NCBI GenBank assembly: GCA_003971905.1
Contig: RSEE01000044.1
Span: forward strand, 434,001 to 498,000
Direction of reading: 5' to 3'
Origin: Moniliella sp. 'wahieum'
Lineage: Eukaryota; Basidiomycota; Moniliellomycetes; Moniliellales; Moniliellaceae
DNA: 64,000 nt
In this document: positions 59,367-64,000 of the stretch, in pieces
Layout: every line of letters begins with the position of its first letter
Position numbering within the stretch: the first letter of the stretch is position 1
Translations under genes and position numbers: made by a program
Notes under the pieces: generated by a model
Told to the model about the DNA's origin: nothing
Seen by the model: only the letters and a program-made list of their open reading frames with translations
Database searches by the model: none

Positions 59367-60998
59367 TCAGGCTAGGAGGCGCACGCGCCGAGCATAGAAC
59401 CGGCGCTCAAGCGACAACTCTACAGTGTACCCGGGCAGCGCACGAGCATCCAGCACGCGCAGGGAGGGGGGTACCGGCTTGTGCCTGAGCTGCGAGCTAC
59501 CTCGGGCTGGCCCTCAGCCAAGAGGCGGAGCACATGGCGGTCAAAGATGGGGAGCTGCTCACGTCGAGCCACACCAATTGCGGCAGCCGCGTGGAGCGTG
59601 TTGAGGATCTGGGTGTGGCGGTACTGCCGTACTGTAGCGTCTGTTTCCGACTCGGTACTGAGCCGAATCGAAATGGAAGAGCACCCGGCAAGGGAAAGGT
59701 ATTGTAAATGCACAAAAGCCGATAGAAACGAGACTGGTATACGGCCCACCTCGGTGCCATGGACGCAGCGCTTCCGTTGTGCAATGTGCCTCGGCGGAGG
59801 CTACCGTGATTTTGTTCGTCTTGCTCCTCTCGCTGGGACAGGCTCAGCTCAGACCCTGCGAGAGAGTTTGTGGATATGCACATTGACAGTATTCCCACTC
59901 CCTCCCGGCGCAAGCAAAAGTTCTTCCAACTCAGCTTGGGTCATACGGCAGAACGACAGATCCACCTCGTCCATCTGAGCCAACGATTCCGATGTGGTGC
60001 CATCCCACGACTCGGAAACTTCAGATCAACCCCCCAAGCTGGCACGTCCTCATCAACTTGAGTATCCCAATCTTCTTCCTCGGGAGTATCCATCACCTGT
60101 CCGGATCCTGGCCAGAGCTGGCGCAACTCAGTCGCCGTCAGAGGGGCACAGGTAGCCATCCGTCCAGCCAAAGCCATGATGCGGAGTTTACTGGCGGTAG
60201 GAAGGGCCACAAGCGAATCCCATAGCTCATCTTGGATTAGGGAGGGGGCATCGGGGTGTTCAGCGGTCGCCAAGGAGCCATTCGATCCGCTGTGGGCCGG
60301 ACCGGCAGTCTAAGCCGGCTTGCCACTCGAGCGGCTTTACTCCTGCGTCCAAGGCGCAAGATGCGCATCAAACACATATCGCTTAAAAAGATGGAATCCG
60401 ACGCCTCTTTGGTCGAGGTAAAATCAGCGAGGGGCAGGGGAAAGCGGGTGGCGTCAACGGTTTGGCCCAAATACGAGGGTCGAGAACCAAGATGGGACTC
60501 GAGCGTCATCTCCAAGCTAGATGGGTCAAGAAGCGAAAACATCCACCTGGTCGACGCAGCCACTTGCTTTCTTGTCTGTCGTGCGATCTTTCCGCGCGGC
60601 AGAGACAGGGACGGAGCAGTGTGCGAAGGAGCCGAGGCAGGACCAGCCGCTAATGGATTGGCCGACTCGAGGGAGAGACGGTGGTAAGCCAGTTCCAAGC
60701 CAGGTGGCATGGGCTCCGGTGCAATCTCCGCACGCCAACTCGCTGGCTGAGGCCCAGCAATTCGCGCGACTTGAAATGCGCCAGGGACAGGCCGGGGTGG
60801 GGAGGCCAATGTGGCTGTGGCTGTGGCTGTGGCGAGTGACGCAACGCCATGGCGCTGGAGCGCATTGCGTTGCCGTCGCATCTCCTCCAGCCGGTCCCGC
60901 TCGATCCGCTGCGAGAAGCTCATCCGCTCCACCCTCACCCCCACCTCGGGCCGAAAGGGAATGAAGGCACGCAACTGCTCCTCTCGCTTGGGTGCCAT
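59367..60998 (-). CDS. Hypothetical protein with leucine-rich-repeat-like C-terminal part
   Basis: The ATG at 60998 opens MAPKREEQLRAFIPFRPEVG. A basic helix (RDRLEEMRRQRNALQRHG) and an Ala/Pro-rich stretch follow, then RQTRKQVAASTRWMFSLLDP and SDMCLMRILRLGRR. After a slip near 60270 comes LWDSLVALPTASKLRIMALA. Further on the other frames give EVDLSFC-type text and HLQYLSLAGCS (about 59700), which look like leucine-rich-repeat strands. The best end is RVLDARALPGYTVELSLERR with FYARRVRLLA, TGA at 59367-59369. An F-box/LRR-type protein is possible, but no F-box is clear. Function unknown. Confidence 0.6.
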
Positions 60999-61729
60999 GG
61001 TGAGTGGTAGCCGCAACTGTGGCGGATCAGCAGCAACAGCCGTCCCTTGTGCTGCATGCAACCAACAAACTACATTGCATCATGCATCACCCATCAGCAT
61101 CATCGATGGCGATCATCGATCAACCACCATCTATATCGGTATTGCGTGCGGCATGGACATTTCAGCTGCGCGGCTTCAAGCTTCAAGCTTCAAGCTTCAA
61201 GCTGCAAAGCCTCCACTCAATAGAGGCAGAGGCAAGGACAGGTACCCATCCACATGCTACTGCCCGTCTATTATATACGGTGCGGTGGCAGAGGCAGCGC
61301 CGAACGGGACAAGGCAGATAGTAACCAGAACGAGGGTGCATGACGAGAATATACATCGGGAGGAGGAAAGCCTCAGGCAACCCAGATTCACAATGCGCAC
61401 AGCGGCATGGGAGGCACCATCTCTCTGTCACCGGATTAGGGGCCAGATCTCAGAGGAGCCATGGTGGCGAGGTCAACCTCGACACAAGTTGAAGGGAGAG
61501 GATCCCGTTTGAATATCCCTAAACGAAAAACGAAGGTAGGCAAAAAAATCACACACAATGAGAGAATAGAGGCGGGCGGGGGGGATCCAGCAAGCGTGCA
61601 ATGTCGCATGGGCGAGGCCACTAGCAAAAACAAGACAAGACAAGGTGACATATATGCGGAGATGTGAGGGGAAACCCAGAAAAACAGACAAGGGGATGGA
61701 CAATCTGAACCACTCGTTTCACCAGAGCT
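60999..61729. other. Upstream region of the LRR-like gene and 3' flank of the membrane-protein gene
   Basis: It contains GCATCATGCATCACC (61076-61090), ATCGATGGCGATCATCGATC (61099-61118) and four TTCAAGC units in tandem (about 61173-61203). A 233-codon plus-strand frame overlapping the LRR-like gene start has no recognisable content. Confidence 0.6.
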
Positions 61730-63064
61730 TCAGACATGAGCCAGGACGAAGGGAGTGGGTCCATGCGCCTGAAGCGGATCCAGAAGATTAGTTTGGGAAG
61801 CAGGCGCCGCAGCAGCCCATCCGGGATCATGCACGTCGTACACCGACGACGTATCATACATGATGTCCGAATCGGCAGAGATCATACTCGTCTCCGCAGT
61901 GCCATAACGCGACGAATCTTGGTGACTCGTCCCTGACGGGCGCGTAGAGGCGTGTGCCATAGGCTGACGGGCACCCCCACGGCGACCAGTGTAGCTGACG
62001 CTCTGGTCACCGTCTTTCCACCGGTTACTAGGTGTCCGCGCCATGCCGGCACCAGTTGAAGTGACGCCGCGCCTGCGGGCAGAAATGTTCCCGCCTTGGG
62101 GCTCGATGGTATCGGATGGGGAGTGGGTGGACACACGGGACTGCCGCTGGCGGGACATGTGGAATGCCTTTTTCGACACAATGGATGCTCGGCTGTATCG
62201 GCTCGAACGTTTTCCAGATGTCAAGGGAGGAGGGCCCCCAATCACGGTACTGCGGCGGGAACGTTCACGATCGAGACGTTCCTCAGCTGCATGCTTTGCT
62301 GCAAGGTCGGCATTAGGACCCGCCATATTAATGGTCATCTCGCGGCCGTTGTAGTTGACCCTGCCGGGTGCAATTTCCGATAGAGACGACTGATCAGACG
62401 ATTGGCGGGGGAGGCGGGGATCGGATAGAATACTGCGATGGGCGGCGATGGATGGACCTGGGAAGCCAAGACCCGATGAGCCGGTGCGGCTGTGCAATAA
62501 GACGTCCCCAGCCAGTGGAGCCGCCGAGTCGAGCAACGTACCCTGCTGATCCATGTCCGAAGCAGAGGCTTGCTTGGGTAGTGTTGGACGGGACGCTGAT
62601 GCGCTGGGTTGGTACATTGACGATTGTCCTGCCATGCGGGTGTAAGGAAATGCCTCATGTCGGGGGGCATTGGTCTTGCTCAGGATGGCTGAAATCAGGA
62701 TGCAGATGAAAAAGACACCGCCCCGCACACTGCAATCGCAATGATGGCATTGATGGTAATTCCGGATGTGTTTCAAGTGCAGAATTTGGTCGGTGCGCAT
62801 GGTCTTGATTTCGGATTGGATGACATGGCGGTCGGTGCCGGAAAACAGGGGATGGGAGTGGTTAGAAGCAGAGTGCGAAGATGCATTGGTTGGCAGGCTC
62901 GTCGCAGCCTGTCGAGCAAGAAGGGAGAAGGTGTTGGTGACGGTGGATGGATGACCAAAGGAACGCATTACCGAGCGAGCCTGCGGGAGAGCACCTGTAG
63001 GCGAAGATGGGGCTGGGATGCGAGCCAAGGTGGCATGAGCCGCCGCAGCCGGATGGTGAGGCAT
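61730..63064 (-). CDS. Hypothetical single-pass membrane protein, Ser/Arg-rich cytoplasmic tail
   Basis: An open frame continues from 63595, but its first 177 codons are Cys/Pro/Arg-rich and look untranslated. The ATG at 63064 (MPHHPAAAAHATLARIPAPS) is more natural. An Ala/Ser/Thr-rich N-terminal part (TNTFSLLARQAATSLPTNAS) precedes a hydrophobic segment: ITINAIIAIAV in one frame runs on into GGVFFICILISAIL in the main frame (about 62760-62690), so one transmembrane helix was probably disturbed by compensating base slips. The C-terminal half is polar: INMAGPNADLAAKHAAEERL, SKKAFHMSRQRQSRVSTHSP and TSSVYDVHDPGW, TGA at 61730-61732. The layout resembles fungal cell-surface sensor or Skg6-like proteins, but no domain is certain. 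Confidence 0.6.
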   Translation of the reverse strand: MPHHPAAAAHATLARIPAPSSPTGALPQARSVMRSFGHPSTVTNTFSLLARQAATSLPTNASSHSASNHSHPLFSGTDRHVIQSEIKTMRTDQILHLKHIRNYHQCHHCDCSVRGGVFFICILISAILSKTNAPRHEAFPYTRMAGQSSMYQPSASASRPTLPKQASASDMDQQGTLLDSAAPLAGDVLLHSRTGSSGLGFPGPSIAAHRSILSDPRLPRQSSDQSSLSEIAPGRVNYNGREMTINMAGPNADLAAKHAAEERLDRERSRRSTVIGGPPPLTSGKRSSRYSRASIVSKKAFHMSRQRQSRVSTHSPSDTIEPQGGNISARRRGVTSTGAGMARTPSNRWKDGDQSVSYTGRRGGARQPMAHASTRPSGTSHQDSSRYGTAETSMISADSDIMYDTSSVYDVHDPGWAAAAPASQTNLLDPLQAHGPTPFVLAHV

Positions 63065-64000
63065 TGGAGCGGCGGCGGAAACGAGTGTGTGTAGGGGGGC
63101 CACGATGGGCAGGCGTGGTGGTGGAGGTGGTGGCGGCGGCGGCGGCGGGAGTGGTTGCGGATCGTGGGCACAGCAGAGCGAGCATGTTGCCCTTGACGCT
63201 CCCAGCGAGACGATCGGAATGCCAGGGGACCGGCACCCTGAGTAGATCGGCACGGGCGACACCGCACGGCGCCTGTGTGAAGAACCCAGACTGAACCACG
63301 GCGTTTGGGCACTGTGGTTTGGGTGCTGGAGGGCTAGGGTTGCCGGATGTGACGAGCGTTTGATCGGCGTCAGAGCCACCCGGCATGCAGCAGCAAGGGG
63401 GGAGCAACGCGCAGCGCACACACAGGGCGCCAGCCCAGTGTCAGTCCCGTGCCTGCCCAGTGCCTGCGCTTGCACACCGCTCCACTGGCACCACTGCGCA
63501 CACCCTGACATGCTGACACCACTCGCCCTCCGCGCTGGCTGTGACCCATCACATGTGACGTCCGTGACAGCGCACTTGCGTGCGAGCAGCGGCAACTTTC
63601 ACAACGTTCAACCGCCTGCGTCGATCAAACCGAACGGTCAGTCGGCCATCGTCGATCACCTCCCGCTCCCACAGAGGCTCCCAGCCATAACGCAGAACCG
63701 GCATAATGCATACCAGTAACCGCCCCCCTGCCGCCGTGGCGCCATCGGCACCTCTGCTGTCCAGGCGTCCTGGCCGTCCGGCGCGCTCTGCCGCGTCTCT
63801 GCCTGCTCGATTCCCCGCGTACTATTATAGCGCGCACGTGCCCCCCCCGACCAAAAACACACAAAACGCGCCTTGGGCTTCGCGTTCGCGTGTACGGCGC
63901 CCCAGCGTACCTCCCCTCGTCTCGCTGTACTCCACACAAACTGCTTGCCAACTTGACCAACTTGACCGAGTTTGCAGAGGCACCAATCCAGATTGTTCCC
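63065..64000. other. Upstream region; possible start of a gene running off the right edge
   Basis: It includes a GGC-rich tract encoding a proline run on the minus strand (63112-63153). A TATTATAG TATA-like word lies at 63823-63830, followed by a C-run and GC-rich leader-like text. The last 60 bases read LANLTNLTEFAEAPIQIVP on the plus strand, which could be coding, but no start or family is visible. Confidence 0.45.

Noticed and set aside
63065-63595. N-terminal extension of the membrane-protein frame
   Set aside because: It is Cys/Arg/Pro-rich with a poly-proline run from a GGC repeat and sits in promoter-like DNA. The start at 63064 gives a more natural N-terminus.

Overview
The window is nuclear DNA of a filamentous basidiomycete. 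Genes have several short introns (about 50-75 nt, GTA/GTG donors, CTAAC-type branch sites, CAG/TAG acceptors), intergenic gaps are short, and the gene set is typically fungal: a Zn2Cys6 regulator, a PPxY arrestin adaptor, an ELO elongase, a septin and a Ty3/gypsy chromovirus relic. The protein sequences and the style of the simple intergenic repeats suggest an agaricomycete, possibly close to Rhizoctonia/Ceratobasidiaceae; that placement is inference from memory and no search was run.

Layout, left to right: 3' end of an ABCC-type ABC transporter (1-1511, +); a low-complexity Ser/Glu/Gln-rich hypothetical gene (about 3026-4326, +); a TATGG satellite (about 4.9-5.1 kb); a minus-strand block of TRM61, a fused phospho-lyase/kinase enzyme and RMI1 (7052-13378); a plus-strand block of importin alpha, TEF1, RPS16 and a decayed STT3 copy (14358-22119); an epsin and OLA1 on the minus strand (23080-26641); a chromovirus fossil and a gene-poor stretch (27228-33142); an arrestin-related adaptor and ARP3 (+); a septin, a membrane-anchored glutaredoxin and CDK1 (-); VPS51, an unrecognised coding-like piece and a SWIB protein (+); RPL9 (-) head to head with eIF3k (+); a Zn2Cys6 transcription factor, an ELO elongase and a medium-chain oxidoreductase (+); and two minus-strand hypothetical genes (leucine-rich and single-pass membrane).

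Most genes serve basic eukaryotic functions: translation (TEF1, RPS16, RPL9, eIF3k, OLA1, TRM61), nuclear import and genome stability (importin alpha, RMI1), trafficking and cytoskeleton (epsin, VPS51, arrestin, ARP3, septin), and cell cycle (CDK1). They look like neighbouring housekeeping genes, not one pathway or a secondary-metabolite cluster.

Nearly every conserved gene is interrupted by apparent single-base losses that switch frame while the protein remains recognisable, even in TEF1, RPS16, ARP3 and CDK1. The best explanation is a draft assembly with indel errors. CDS spans below therefore run from the real start to the real stop across frame changes, and exon boundaries are given only where they can be read. 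The most interesting biological item is the AGXT2L-type phospho-lyase fused to an APH-type kinase. I found no defence system, CRISPR array or clearly new system.
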